A DNA stretch of 64,000 nt from Coffea arabica (lineage: Eukaryota > Streptophyta > Magnoliopsida > Gentianales > Rubiaceae), in NCBI RefSeq assembly GCF_036785885.1, contig NC_092322.1, forward strand, positions 12,732,466 through 12,796,465. The letters are read 5' to 3'. The notes beneath the pieces were generated by a model. It worked only from the letters and a program-made list of their open reading frames with translations. It did no database searches and was not told the DNA's origin. Numbering within the stretch: the first letter of the stretch is position 1; every line of letters begins with the position of its first letter. The position numbers were made by a program, and so were the translations under genes. Of the stretch, positions 23,571-35,092 are shown piece after piece.

Positions 23571-25332
23571 TTTTAAACTTAGGTCGTGGCTTACAAGTCC
23601 CTAATTTCAAGTTCAAGAATTTACAGTTTACTAAATCAAGCAGCCCAGCAAATAAAGGAAATCAATAAAATGCAAAATTTCTCAACGAAGAACCAAAAAC
23701 AGAATTTGCAAGCAAGCGAATAGAAATTTTATTTACCTAATAACAGAACAAAGCCTTGCGTACCAACTCCTGCGCTCGCGTCTTCACAAAATTCCTAAGT
23801 TCAATCTGAAATGTCAACGGTTAAACAAACACATGAACGTGAAGACTAAAGGTAAAATTCAAGAATCTTACTAAATTTCCATCAATGTATACATACATCT
23901 CTGGTGTGTAGTGATTAATTTTATAAGTCATCTCTTTAGAAAGGCATGCAACTGACGGCATAGGTAATTGGAAAAAATGAATGACAGAAAAGTCCCCTAG
24001 TCTAATCCTGCCTATGAAGATCCTTATGAATATGTCAAAAACTTCGACCCAACTGCATCAATGCCTTTGTCTTATTAATCTAAAAGTCCCCTTTTTTGGA
24101 CTCAAAATTTGCACTATAATAGACTGATCAAGTGTAGAAGACACTTAGTACAAGCGTTATACTATAATTTCAAGTAACTCACGTACTGATTAGACATACA
24201 ATTTAAAACAGAAAAATGCTGTAAAGATGCAAATACTACATATAAGTTAACATAGAAAAAAGCAATAGTGATATAAGTGATAGCATTGGGTGAAATATGC
24301 ACTTAGCCGGAGGACCACCTTTGTGGCAAAAGCCAAAAGGCAGCAAAGGTCATCTCTGTTATGCAAATTTTGTGCCTCACATTGGCGGTCCATTATCTGC
24401 ATCTTAATTGTCTTTAGGCTTACATAGTCACGGTTTCCCAATTCTATCGCCAGAATAATTTCCTACTAGGCATATATAGCACATGGTCCTTGTTTCATTT
24501 TTTTATATCGAACTTGTTGCTGAGTGTTCATGATTACGATAGGCAATGCAATTTGGTTGAAGCTCTCTATTCACAGTTTTGCTTAACCGTACCCATCCCC
24601 AAACAGAACTAGTTGCTTAAACAAAACTTCAATTACAACTAGGTTTCATAGAAAAAAATGAAAAACAGGGGAGAATTGACATTTTATCGAACAGGTTTTG
24701 GGCAACAGAGCTTCATTGTGTTTACCACTTCGATTTTGGAATAACATATGCGCGCCTGAAGTATCTTCTAGTTTTCCCAATATACAGCTCCGATCTTCTA
24801 ATTTTACTCCCTACCTGCCCTTCCAGATGTATTAGCCGAGCGATTTAAAGTTGAGGTTAGAAAAGATGAAAATGGTTGTTTGCGGAGATAGCTTGGATTC
24901 CTACCAACATTCTGGATTGGCCGAGATAGATTGTATGCGGAAAGGTGAGAGAGTTGAGAAGAAGAAAATTTTCACCAAGTCCTTTTGCCGGCAAAATGAA
25001 ACTTCAAAGTACTTTACCAAGTGTTTTGGAGCCAAAGTAAAACGATGTCATTTTCTATCTTTTTTTTTTATCTCACATTTTCTCGAGTATCATAATAGGT
25101 AGTCTAAAGGCACATTATTATTTTTATATCATGATAAAATAAAAAAATTATAATACATATTATTGAGTTGATTAATAAGTGTCATGATACGTTTGCTATA
25201 ACGACACAAACCAACAAGTGTTCTTATAGACATGTTAGGAAAGGCCATTTTTGTTGTAGTGTGTATAAAATTTATGCAAGTTTAAATAGAAATGCTTCCC
25301 TTCTCTATTTTTCTTTCCTTTCATTTAATTTA

Positions 25333-25476
25333 GAGTTAAAAATAAAAAAGCCCACTGTGCTAAACATAATATACAAATAAGCGCCCTATGGTTTCAAAAT
25401 ATATAACGCGACACCTCGTGCTTTGAACTAAATTGTAACACTGACGGAAATCGGTAAAATTAACGGGACTGATATA
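25333..25476 (+). repeat. Left TIR of the transposase-bearing MULE
   Basis: Inverted match to 31104-31248, including CTAATATACAAATAAG-like and ACACTGACGGAAATCGGTAA phrases in both. Confidence 0.9.
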
Positions 25477-25846
25477 CTAGAAGCTAAAAACAAATTCTTT
25501 ATACTTAATTTTTAGCAAATATTCCTATTGTACCCCTTAGCCCCCAATAAAACTCCCTCCCAGCGATGCTTGTGTATAGAATCGATTTCTACTTGATTGA
25601 GAGAAATTGAACTAGTCTTTGGGAAAAATCAAATTACCACGCAGGACGTTTGAAAGGTAAAGCCATCCTCCAGATACGAAGTCAACCTGCGAGGAACTAC
25701 TACACAATCTTGCCTAAGGTAAAAGCATTTGATTTTGGGTTTTGGCTAACAAATTGTTGTTATTAGGGTTTAAAGTAAGAATGTTGGTAAACTAAATTAG
25801 GATTTATCTACTGATGAAGGAAAATGACTGGCTAAAAAATTTGCTC

Positions 25847-26224
25847 ATGTCTTCCTCAAGCTCTTGAGGGGATAGTGGAGTTAGGAATCTACGGTACCAA
25901 TATAAGCTGTGCGACTGTCGAAGAAAGGCAAAGGTGAAGATTGTTGAGTCCGAAAAGCCATCCAAAGGGATGCTGTACTTTGTATGTGAAAGAGATGAAT
26001 GCAGATTTTTCTCATGGTGTAATCCCATCTATAGAGATGAAACCGACAGAGGAAACTTTTTTGAGAGGCCAATGGTTGAAGAACATTTGTTGTGCTTGAA
26101 CTCGAATTCTGAAGTGAAGAACTTGAATGATGAAGTGAAGAACTTGAAAGTATTGGTTAGCTATTGTCTAATGGTATCTATTTTTTCACTTTTGCTTCTG
26201 TTGATGAAAATGTCTGTAAAATAA
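25847..26224 (+). pseudogene. GRF-type zinc-finger protein with C-terminal membrane segment, carried by the MULE
   Basis: From the ATG at 25847 the frame reads MSSSSS, one TGA stop at 25865-25867, then GDSGVRNLRYQYKLCDCRRK and on to 26224. CDC...C...C with ...YFVCERDECRFFSW matches the GRF zinc finger (C-x-C...C...C, aromatic FFxW end), a small DNA/RNA-binding module in many plant proteins. A repeated heptad-like stretch (EVKNLNDEVKNLKVLV) and a hydrophobic C-terminal helix (VSIFSLLLLLMKMSV) follow. The expected length is about 125 residues. It is on the opposite strand from the transposase and inside the TIRs. Apart from the one stop it is open, so it could be made from a later start or is newly dead. 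It may be an accessory gene of the element or captured host sequence. Confidence 0.65.
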
Positions 26225-26943
26225 GACAATGAAGAAGCTCATGAATAGAAATGAAGAAAATCAGGTAGTTTATTTTGTTCATAGAAATGTGCACTTTATT
26301 CTTCTATTTTTTCGAAAGATGTCCTACCTAAAACAATGAAACAAACATCTAACTATTATATACACTTGTAATCATATTTGTGCATTAAAAATAGTTTTGA
26401 GCAATAAGCACACACAATAACGTCTTCTGATTCCAGTTTTGAGTAATAAGTACACCAAAGTACATTAAAGTTTCCAGTCCATAAACTATTCCAAAAATAT
26501 ATCCCACTATACATTCCATTTTTTTATAACAATTTCAAATAGAGTAGACAAAATATATCCCACCAAACAAAAACTACCCAGACAAACAATACATGAAAGA
26601 TTCCAGCCTATAAAAACTGTCCATAAATAGCTTCTTTTGCAATCGAGAAATACCATTGCAGCCCATAATCATAATGCTCTATTAAAACAGTCAATAAGTT
26701 CATTAAAGTGTCCAACACCTGACAAGAATCCTCCAAATTGCTGAAACCATCAGCATCCAATCAAAATACATCAAAGTTTCCAGTTTGCAATAATTGATAA
26801 CAATTCCAAACAGAGTAGACAAAATACATTAGAAACATACATTCCAGCTGTTTGCCACCAACTCTAACGGCAATCACTAATTCCTTAAAACTACACAAAA
26901 AGGCAATCAACAAACATACAGTCCACCTCAAAAATCAACTCTA

Positions 26944-29900
26944 ACATTTTCTTGCTTTCTTGGACCTTAGGTTGTATAGAACATCAGCAACAGTAGGACG
27001 AAGGGGTCCTTTTGCTGGTGAAGTTGTTCCACTCACAGGCTGCAATTGAAGTAGAAAATATGAATGTTTGAAGGAAAAATGCTCCATTAAATCACTTTTG
27101 TATTACATGAAATCCAACCTGAGAACATGATTGTCTAGCAGGCACATTTTTTGCCACACTCGCAATTGTTGGCTGCGTATACTGCTTCTCGGTCCTGCAG
27201 CTTTTTTTTTTTTGAACAGGTGTATCTTGTTCTTGATTTAGGACTAGTTGTGGGGGCACCATTGATGAAGGAGCTGATAAATAAAGTTCTGAACTTGATT
27301 CAACTACATTAGTGTCAGGTGCCTATAAAAAACAAGTTCATATTAATATTCAATAAAAATGATTTGGGACAGTAATTAGTCTCAGCCTATGAAATCTGTA
27401 AGCTGTGTTGCCTTATAGAATTTAGAGTTGGAATGAATGGCATTCTTGCAGGTCCTTGAATTGTGTCTTGGCTGAAAAAATCTCTTGCAAGTTACCACAT
27501 GACCCTTCCTGGTTGAGACTTGACCCTTTTTAGGCTCGTCGGCTGCCCTTTGCGGATCTTTTTGGGTCTGCCAGGCATTCTTCGAACTGCGGGAGGTTTT
27601 GGGAGTTGTTCTTCACATCTCACCCAGTACTTATTACTTGGGACAGGTGTGATAATGTGCTCATATATTTTCAAGTAATTTTCTCTACTATAGCAGGCAT
27701 GCACATAATCAAGCAAAGGCAATCTACGTGCTCCTATTGCAGCACATGCATGAGCACAAGGATAACCTGTAAGTTGGAAATAGCCACATGTGCAAGTCTT
27801 TTCCTTCAGATCCACCATAATAGATTTTCTGGGCCCACAGTCAATTTCATAATTGTTCTTACCATCCCATGTGGGAATACACAGCCTACTGAATTTCAGA
27901 TTCCTATCAATCTCCTCTGCAATGTTAGGACATATTTTTCCTTGAAATTTCTGCATACCAGTCCTCTTCACTTAAATCCTTTGCATGAGCCTTCTTCGAA
28001 TCCACTCAAGCATCCCTATGACATGTAACTCTCTAGTTTCTAAGATATAGTTATTCAATGACCCACAAAGATTGTTCACAAGAATATCACATTTGCTACT
28101 TTGTCTAAAATGTGACCTACTCCATAAAACACTTGGCTCTTTTTGCAGCCATTCAGCTGCATCCTTTGAAGCTTTTTCAAGGGAATTCATTGCTAATTTC
28201 CAGTTTACTTCATTCCCAGCACTTACTGCTGCCCAAAACAAGTCCTTCAACTCTTTTCCTTTGAACTTCTGGTTGAAATTTTGGTACATATGCCTCAAGC
28301 AAAACCTGTGTTCAGAATTTGGAAATAACTCATTCACTGCATGGACCAGTCCTTTTTGTCGATCTGAGATGAATGTCCAGGGTATGTTTTCCACACCAAA
28401 TCCCAGATTAGCTATTAGTAGTTTCAGAAACCACTTCCATGAGTCATACCTCTCTACCTCTACCACTGTTACAGCTATTGGAATCATATTGTCATTGCCA
28501 TCTCTACCAATTGCTGACAACAATTGATCACCAAACGCAGATTTCAAAAAACACCTATCAAGACCAATTATTTGCCAACAGCCATCGAGGAACCCCTGTT
28601 TGCAAGCATAAAGATAGTAATACGGTCTTTGAAATGTCCCTTGTGAACCTTCTTCTGCTGTATCAAGTTTAATCTTGACAGTGCTACCAGGATTTGTCTC
28701 TCTAATTGTAGCTGCATAACTCCAAAGGTGGTGATATTGCTCCATATCCGTGCCAAGCATCTCATCTTTTGCCTTTCTCTTTGCTCTGCGTATCTTGACA
28801 ACAGACACGTTAATCATTAGATCTCTTCTAATATCATTTTGAAATCCATTCACGGCACATTGCGGGTCACCTCTTATCTTGTCTTGGTACTTCACGCTCA
28901 AATACTTAGCTGTTGCATGCTTGTTGTTGTAATCTCTAGCATAAACATGCTGGCCCTTCAATGATTTAATTTGAAAAGTAGTTTTACCTTGGACTGGTGT
29001 TGAACGAATCCTCCAAGAACAGCCCTTTGCACACTTCGCAATAATCTTTTTCGAGTAATTTTTTACCCAATCAACCTCATATCCCCCTCTTACCAACCAT
29101 TCGACCAACACATATCTAAAAACTCTGAAATTGGAAAACTTTTGCCCAACCTTCAACTCAAAATATGGCTTGAGAAACTCCATTTCAGGGTTAAAGTCAT
29201 GACATTCTTCATGGCCTTCATCATCAGATCCGCACTTGCCCAGCAACTCTTCATCAGAAATTACTGGTTCTTGCCAATCCTCTTCTGGTGTATGTGGTGC
29301 TCCTTCTTCTGTTGATCTTTCCTCAGCCTTTTTACTGTTCCCCGCTTCAGCTTGTGATGGGATCTGAGATAGGTGTTGGTCAGCAGCTTGAGATGCAGCT
29401 TGAGATGAAATCTGAAATGAGATATGAGGTGGAATTTCTCCAATGCTATCTGGCCCTACAGACTGCTTCTTATTTTTGCTGGACTTTTTTTCCTTACTAG
29501 TTTCACTTTTGGCAAGGCTCTTGATAGCCACCTTCTCAGGGGAAGAGAACACGTGATAAGGCTTAAAGTGAGTGGAATGTAGTATGGACCCACCTTCTGG
29601 TTTACTACTTCTGTCCACATCTTTTTTACTTGCGAAAATATCCTCATCCTCTTTTTTTTCCAACCCTTCCTTCAACCATTCAGGCTCATCATCATCATCA
29701 GTGTTATTTGGCATATTTGGATTGCAATTACTAACCCCATCTTCTTTTTTTTGTACCCCACCATCTCCACTGTCTATTTTGGTGTTATGTACCCCACCTG
29801 CATTTTTATTTGTTGTTGATGCATCCATTGTCGAATTTGGCTTCAACACATTGTCCCTACCATGTTCTAGTGGCTTTTCAAAAGGATCATCCCCACTACA

Positions 29901-30224
29901 GGCATATATTATCCTTGTTGCCAAATCCCAATGTGTTTTATTCATCAATTTAACATCATCATGGTCCCTAATTGGATGTAGGCCACCATCTAAGTCTACT
30001 TCTGGAGCACAAAACCAGAAAGTCACTCTAGTTGCATCCTCATCCACTTTTTCAAACATCCTGCAAAGGCTAACTATGCAGATGTTGTCCTCAAGTCTAT
30101 TTTTAAAAATAGCCATACCGGTTCCTGTGTAGTGGAGGGCAGGATATTCTCTAAATTTTCCATCAAAATACATATGTATATCTACTGTCTCCTCTGACTT
30201 GTCTTCTTCTGTTGAATGTTTCAA
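26944..30224 (-). pseudogene. MuDR-type transposase of the MULE, one internal stop
   Basis: A 750-codon frame (30224 to 27972) is followed in the same frame, after a TAA at 27972-27974, by 159 more codons to 27492. Two more exon-like segments (about 27325-27115, containing SSELYLSAPSS, and 27045-26944, ending LRSKKARKC and a stop) probably complete the C-terminus. Domains in order: N-terminal PB1-like region (about 10-105), acidic low-complexity linker, MuDR DNA-binding region (about 355-430), MULE DDE core (about 535-725; first Asp in GLDRCF about 556, second in SDRQKG about 621, CLRH at 642-645) and SWIM finger CTCGYF...CAHA in the last part. The position where relatives usually have the catalytic Glu (NNxxESxN) reads NNLCGSLN, so it has Gly. 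The stop and this change suggest an inactive enzyme, but decay is slight. Confidence 0.88.
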
Positions 30225-30477
30225 GGAATATAATAAATATGCTTTAGTCTCCCAACTACTGTGTCTCCATCATTGATATACAGAAAACCAAATAAACATA
30301 AAAGCACAAATAGAAAACCAATTTTAATAGCATTCTGGACCACTAAACCAGAGAAGACAATAACAATTATAGAAATTTTACTTATAATTCTTTGTTAAAT
30401 ATCTTGTTGTAATAACAAGTGACTGAGTTGTACTCAAACACACAAACACACACAAACAGATCCTACTCAACACCCCT

Positions 30478-30730
30478 AATCAACAAAAATTTCCCATCAC
30501 AAATGGAAATTTCAAAAATTATTTGCGTCACCTAGTCAACACCCAAATATCAACAAAAATCTCAGCTTTAAATCCAAACTTGCAGTCCCAAATCAGCAAA
30601 AATCTCCCATCAGAAATGGACATTTCAGAAATTATTTGCATGACTCATAGTTCCAACACCCAAAATAAAAAAAAAAATCTCGGCTTCAAAACCACAGTTG
30701 TAGTCCCAAAACAGCAAAAATCTTCATTTT
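30478..30730. repeat. Direct repeat upstream of the MULE transposase
   Basis: Two copies of about 115 bases (30478-30592 and 30593-30730) share phrases such as CAAAAATCTC, CATCA(C/G)AAATGGA and AATTATTTGC. It lies in the 5' region of the transposase gene. Confidence 0.7.
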
Positions 30731-31008
30731 AAATCCAAAGTACAAGTCTCAAAACTCACAAAATCAGGAATTTTCTAAGGTAAACACCCAAATATTGCAT
30801 ATTTGGGTGTAAATAACATCATCAGCCCTCAAAATCTGAGATGGGTAACCCTAAATTGTAAACTAATTATAACATACATGAATTGATTTTAATTAATTAT
30901 AACATGAACAAAGTATAGCATACATACCCATTTGCCTTCGATTTTCTGGAATAAATCTTCGTCTCTTTCGATCTTTTTACTTGATTCCGTTTGGTTGGGC
31001 TTTACTTC

Positions 31009-31030
31009 CTCTCTCTCTCTCTCTCTCTCT
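31009..31030. repeat. (CT)n microsatellite in the MULE 5' region
   Basis: About eleven CT units next to the right TIR, upstream of the transposase on the minus strand. A CT-rich leader is common in plant 5' UTRs. Confidence 0.9.
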
Positions 31031-31103
31031 GTAGGGTTTGAAGGGAAGAAATGAGTCCGTTCAATTGCCTTTTGGGTATTATACAAGGGCATTTTGGTCC
31101 TTT

Positions 31104-31248
31104 TATCAGTTCCCGTTAATTTTACCGATTTCCGTCAGTGTTACAACTTAGTTCAAAGCACAAGGTGTCGCGTTGTATATTTTGAAATCATAGGGGGGGC
31201 TTATTTGTATATTAGGTTTAGCACAGGGGACTTTTTTGTTTTTAACCC
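31104..31248 (-). repeat. Right TIR of the transposase-bearing MULE
   Basis: Inverted match to 25333-25476. It ends TTTTTAACCC before the TTTAATTTA duplication. Confidence 0.9.
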
Positions 31249-31257
31249 TTTAATTTA

Positions 31258-31630
31258 TTACAATGGCTAACTCGCACATTGACTCCTCTCTCCTTACATT
31301 TGTTAGTTAATTTTGCTTAGCAATATTAAAGATTAGACCCAAATGATACGGATGCAAAAACTTGAGGTGCAATGTGTCCAAAATGAAATTTACGGTGTAA
31401 AGTGAGAATTAGAAACAATTCTGGGGGTAGAACCTGAAAATAGTTCTTTTATTGGTATCCAGTTACGATACTTGAACTCTCTGTGCACATTCTCTACTTG
31501 GTTAGTTTATTGTTTATGGTGTTAATGATTGGACTCAAATGGAACGGATTACAAGTTAGATTGTAAAATGTCCACAATTAAATCACAAGGTGCAAAATGA
31601 AAACTGGATACAAATTGGGGGTGTAAGGTA
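31258..31630. repeat. Diverged tandem repeat between MULE and solo LTR
   Basis: Two related units of about 190 bases share GCACATT...TTAGTT, GA(C/T)T...ACTCAAATG/ACCCAAATG, AAATGTCCA/GTGTCCA and GGGGGT phrases. They are probably remnants of another non-autonomous element. No coding frame. Confidence 0.5.
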
Positions 31631-33403
31631 TGATAAGTGCTTGTTTTACATATTTGTGTATGATTGTTTATGTGTATTTTAGTGTGTTTTCATTTAAATT
31701 TGAGTCAAATAATTTGGTTTTTAGTTAAGCTTTGCATTTTGTGGTTAAATAAGAAAATTTGCATTTCTATGGACTTATGTGCTCAAATTTCATGTTTTTT
31801 TTTATAGGTTTTGATAATTCAATCATCACTTGAAGGGTAGTGAGAAGATACTTGCATGATTTTTGATGATTTGAAGTGGAAATCATGTGACGTGAAGAAC
31901 CAAAGGATGAAATGCAAGCAAGAAACAAGAAGAAAAGCATTGGCAGCAATGATATATTTTGGTACATTGGCTATAACTTGAGCTAAAAAGCTTGGATTGA
32001 GATGTTTCTTAGAGCATTTTAAAGCTAAGAGGAAGGACTACAATTCTTTTGAAGGCACCAAAATCTAGTTCTTATGTTTTCATAGTCAAAAGTCCAAATA
32101 ACTGAAGCACTTTTCTTCAACAATCCTTTCTGTCCAGTCATTAGTATTTTGGCCATAACTTAGTCCACAGATCTCGAAATGACTTCATTCTTGAGCCATT
32201 GAAAAACTATCTCAAAGGGTTACAATTTTTGTTTTTCATAAGAGCTAATTCAACAAAAACAGGGGAGAAATCCAGCCAAAAATCCATGTACGGATTGTCG
32301 GACGGATTCGAGTCAGAATAGCAGCATAACTTGTGCAGTTTGCACAATAATTGAGTCTTTCCTTTTCCCTATAAAAGGGACTCCACTTGGACGAATTTCG
32401 CAGTGAAAAAGGGGGAGAAAAGCACCATCAAAATGTAGATTTAAAAGTAGAAATCCTTAGTTTTTCTAGTCTAGGTTAGATTAGTGTAGGATTAGTTTAG
32501 AATTAGTGGGTTATTCTTCAATTCTTGTATTAGCTCGACAAGGAAGCAAAGAGAGATGAAGATGGAGAAGTTGAACTCTAGTGACAAGAGTTTGATCTCT
32601 CTTAACACTTTAACTCTTGTATTTGATTCCTTTGTTAGTTTTAATACAAGATTGGATTGTATTTTCATTTGCTTTATGTTTAGGTAAAGTTTCATGCCTT
32701 GGGTTGGATGAACTTGCTATGATTTGTTTGTGAGATTTGCTTGGAAGGATGATGCTATTGCTTTGAATTAATTATTTAGCACTTTTGTTCTTATAATCAT
32801 GATTAACTGGTCATTAGTTGTGAATATTTGAAGATATTGAATTATCAATGATAGTTGCAATTCAATATTAGTTCAAGGAAGTACTAAACTTAGGTAGTAC
32901 ACTCACGAAAGTAGAGGTGCACTTTTGTGGCTTGTTTTATCGTAATTTCATAGAAGTTCATGAACTTGTAGCTAATTTCATAATCATGAGAGTAGGTATA
33001 GATTAGTTATAAGTATAATTGATTACTACGAGAGTAGGTTTTACATACATAAGAAAATTACGCCATAACTAACTGAGGTAGTAGTGTTCAATTACCCAAG
33101 TAATCTTGCTAGCTCAGAGTGGTTAGGAATTCCATTCCCTAGGAGCTTTCTGTTGTAGTTTCCACTTCACATTTTCCTATATTTGTAGCTTAGACTTACT
33201 TGACTTGCATTTATAAGTGTCTAAATAATAAAAGAGTTTGAATAACGTCGGTAATTGCTCAATTTTCTCTGTGGGATCGACCTTTAATACCTTATACTCA
33301 AACATGACCTGTATACTTGTAATTGTGTGTGGAGTATTTAGAAAGTTACAAATTTAAAACTTGAGGCAGAGATTATTTTTATATACACGTCCCACGCCTA
33401 TCA
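31631..33403 (+). mobile_element. Solo LTR (fossil LTR retrotransposon), 1.77 kb
   Basis: It starts TGATAAGTGCTTG and ends CGCCTATCA, so it has TG...CA termini inside a short inverted repeat (TGATA/TATCA). It is flanked by the 5-bp duplication AGGTA (31626-31630 and 33404-33408). No internal coding region remains, so this is a solo LTR left by recombination between two LTRs. A related partial copy lies in reverse at 13702-15388. The length suggests a Gypsy-like family, but this is not proven. The intact target duplication suggests moderate age. Confidence 0.85.
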
Positions 33404-33420
33404 AGGTATAAGTAGCCTCT

Positions 33421-33880
33421 TCTCCAATTTGCACAACTGTAATTCCTTTGATTGTTTAAGGATAAAATCACGTCTGATTATGTTCCACTGTTTCCTTTTT
33501 TTCTTTATGCAGATTTACTTGCCAAAAGATCTTAGGCCATCTCTTGCAAAGGAATTGCAGTTCTCTTTCTTTCTTTTTCTTTCCTTTCCTTCTTTTTTTT
33601 TATCTGTAAGGAAAAAAGATAGGAGGAATTGAAGTTGTTGCTTATATGCTTGATCAAAGTTGAAATTAAACCGATCCTCCCCTAGTGGTCATGGTCTAGA
33701 AATCCAGTACAAAAGTGGTAAGAACGTACAAAGAAGGATTGTAGCAGATTCTCCATTTCTAAGGAACATTTTTCTCTAACACAGAAATGATGCCTTTCTA
33801 GACTTTCTCCCCATATTAAACAGATCGAATCACAATACAGAAGATCCAACCCTATTATCCTTTCCATAGATATTTAATGG
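33421..33880 (-). other. Conserved upstream block of the first glutaredoxin unit
   Basis: Part A (about 33433-33545; AATTCCTTTGATTGTTTAAG) and part B (about 33693-33850; GCAGATTCTCCATTTCT, ATGATGCCTTTCTAGAC) match the blocks found upstream of the other glutaredoxin copies. The transposon cluster separates this block from its gene at 18.1 kb. A minus-strand frame (33682-33867) has MENLLQSFF and GFLDHDH, but the frame is not kept in the other copies. Confidence 0.7.
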
Positions 33881-34116
33881 ATCCATGGTTGGTTTCTATG
33901 CTTTTTCTTATTTAAAACTTTTAAATTGATTTAGAGGCTAACCACATGACATAATATGAGTAACAAGTGCAAGTTTGGGGCTCCTACCTTGGGTTTATTT
34001 TCTTATACAAATTGAAAATAATTGGAAGCAGTAAGGACATGCTTAATTTGCAAAGACCGGGCCGCTTTTTAAATTAAGCCAATAAAGGAAGTTTTTATTG
34101 TAAGGACATGCTCCTA

Positions 34117-34616
34117 TGCATAATTATTAACCACGGCCTGATACTGGCATTGAACTAATGAATTCGGTGAACTGGTGACTTAGCAGGATTGAGTTAGTAG
34201 TTGGATTGAATAAGGAAGAAATTAGTTGACTGGATCAATGACTTATCGGTTCAACTAGTAAATTCAAAAACTTGTGAGTTCAACCATTGATTCGATAATT
34301 ATATAGTTTCTTTAAAAGTTTTAATATGCAATTTTTTTATACTAATAATCATGGTTCAATCTACGGTTGAGTCCAGCGAGACCATGCTAGTAGGTGAACC
34401 GGATAAAGTAGAAACCAGTTGACTAATTAATGACTCGTTGGTTCAATTAGTAAATTCAGAAAATCACTAGTTTAACTATTGATTCAATAATTATATTATT
34501 ACTAGTATTTTTTTTAATGCTATATATGCACGGTTCAATCACTCACCCATGATTGAATCAATAATCTGTTGAATCGATACTCTGTGGGGTCGGTTTTCGG
34601 ACTAGATTTAATAACT
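34117..34616. mobile_element. Non-autonomous DNA element with 9-bp target duplication
   Basis: ATGCTCCTA flanks it on both sides (34108-34116 and 34617-34625). The same site without insertion occurs in array paralogs near 36849 (ATGCTCCTATGAGCTAA) and 46703. The interior holds two diverged copies of a unit with GTTCAA(C/T)TAGTAAATTCA and TTGATTC(G/A)ATAATTATAT. The ends (TGCATAATTATTAA and TTTAATAACT) are only weakly inverted. It is probably Mutator- or hAT-like. Confidence 0.7.
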
Positions 34617-35092
34617 ATGCTCCTAGGAGCTAAGCAACTATTCAGTTTCATCTTTTGTAACTGATTTACCATATAGTTTGAATAATTAATTTGAAGAAAC
34701 ATGAACGAAAATGAGTCGAGCACAATTGTTGCATTTGAAGCTCACATCTATGGGAATATATCCTGCATTCAAGTTTAAGTAACCCAATCAACAGTTGTAT
34801 TAAAAAGAGTCTTATTTATCAAAGTATACGATAAGATAATCGCCTAAAGTTTTTTCTCCTCCTTGCACCGGAAAACTGTAAATGCACTTACACACTGACA
34901 TATCTGACTCTAACTCGATATTATTACACAGCTAAAAGAGACTCAAAATTGATAAAAACGTTGTCTTAGTGCAACTGCTGTATCTTCATGACAAAACCCT
35001 TCTGACCTAAAGATTGCAAAAGGGGAGGAAAAAGGGAACAGAATCAGAAAAGAGACCGAGGCTGAAATATGCAGATGGTGCCTTAAGTACAA

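Larger units (their letters stand above)
18977..25261 (-). mobile_element. CACTA (En/Spm) DNA transposon, 6.3 kb, decayed
   Basis: The left end CACTACAACAAAAATGGCC and the right end GGCCATTTTTGTTGTAGTG are perfect 19-bp inverted termini. TGT at 18974-18976 and 25262-25264 is the 3-bp target duplication. Subterminal repeats related to AAAGTGTC(A/C)G occur near the left end. The coding strand is minus: remnants of a TNP2-type transposase (22100-23570) and of a Transposase_24/TNPA-like gene (20240-21570), both with several stops and frameshifts. It inserted between the first glutaredoxin and its upstream conserved block. The array unit at 43.7 kb shows the empty-site sequence (CAGCTGTCTATGG near 43776-43788). 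Confidence 0.93.
25333..31248 (-). mobile_element. Mutator-like element (MULE), 5.9 kb, nearly complete
   Basis: Terminal inverted repeats of about 145 bp (25333-25476 and 31104-31248) begin GAGTTAAAAATAAAAAAG on the left and, reversed, GGGTTAAAAACAAAAAAG on the right. A perfect 9-bp target duplication TTTAATTTA flanks it (25324-25332 and 31249-31257). It carries a MuDR-type transposase on the minus strand (26944-30224) and a GRF zinc-finger gene on the plus strand (25847-26224). It lies 71 bases from the end of the CACTA element. The perfect target duplication and long open frame point to a fairly young insertion. Confidence 0.95.

Noticed and set aside
27606-30132. Plus-strand frames of 140-186 codons opposite the MULE transposase
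   Set aside because: They are shadows of the well-supported minus-strand transposase.
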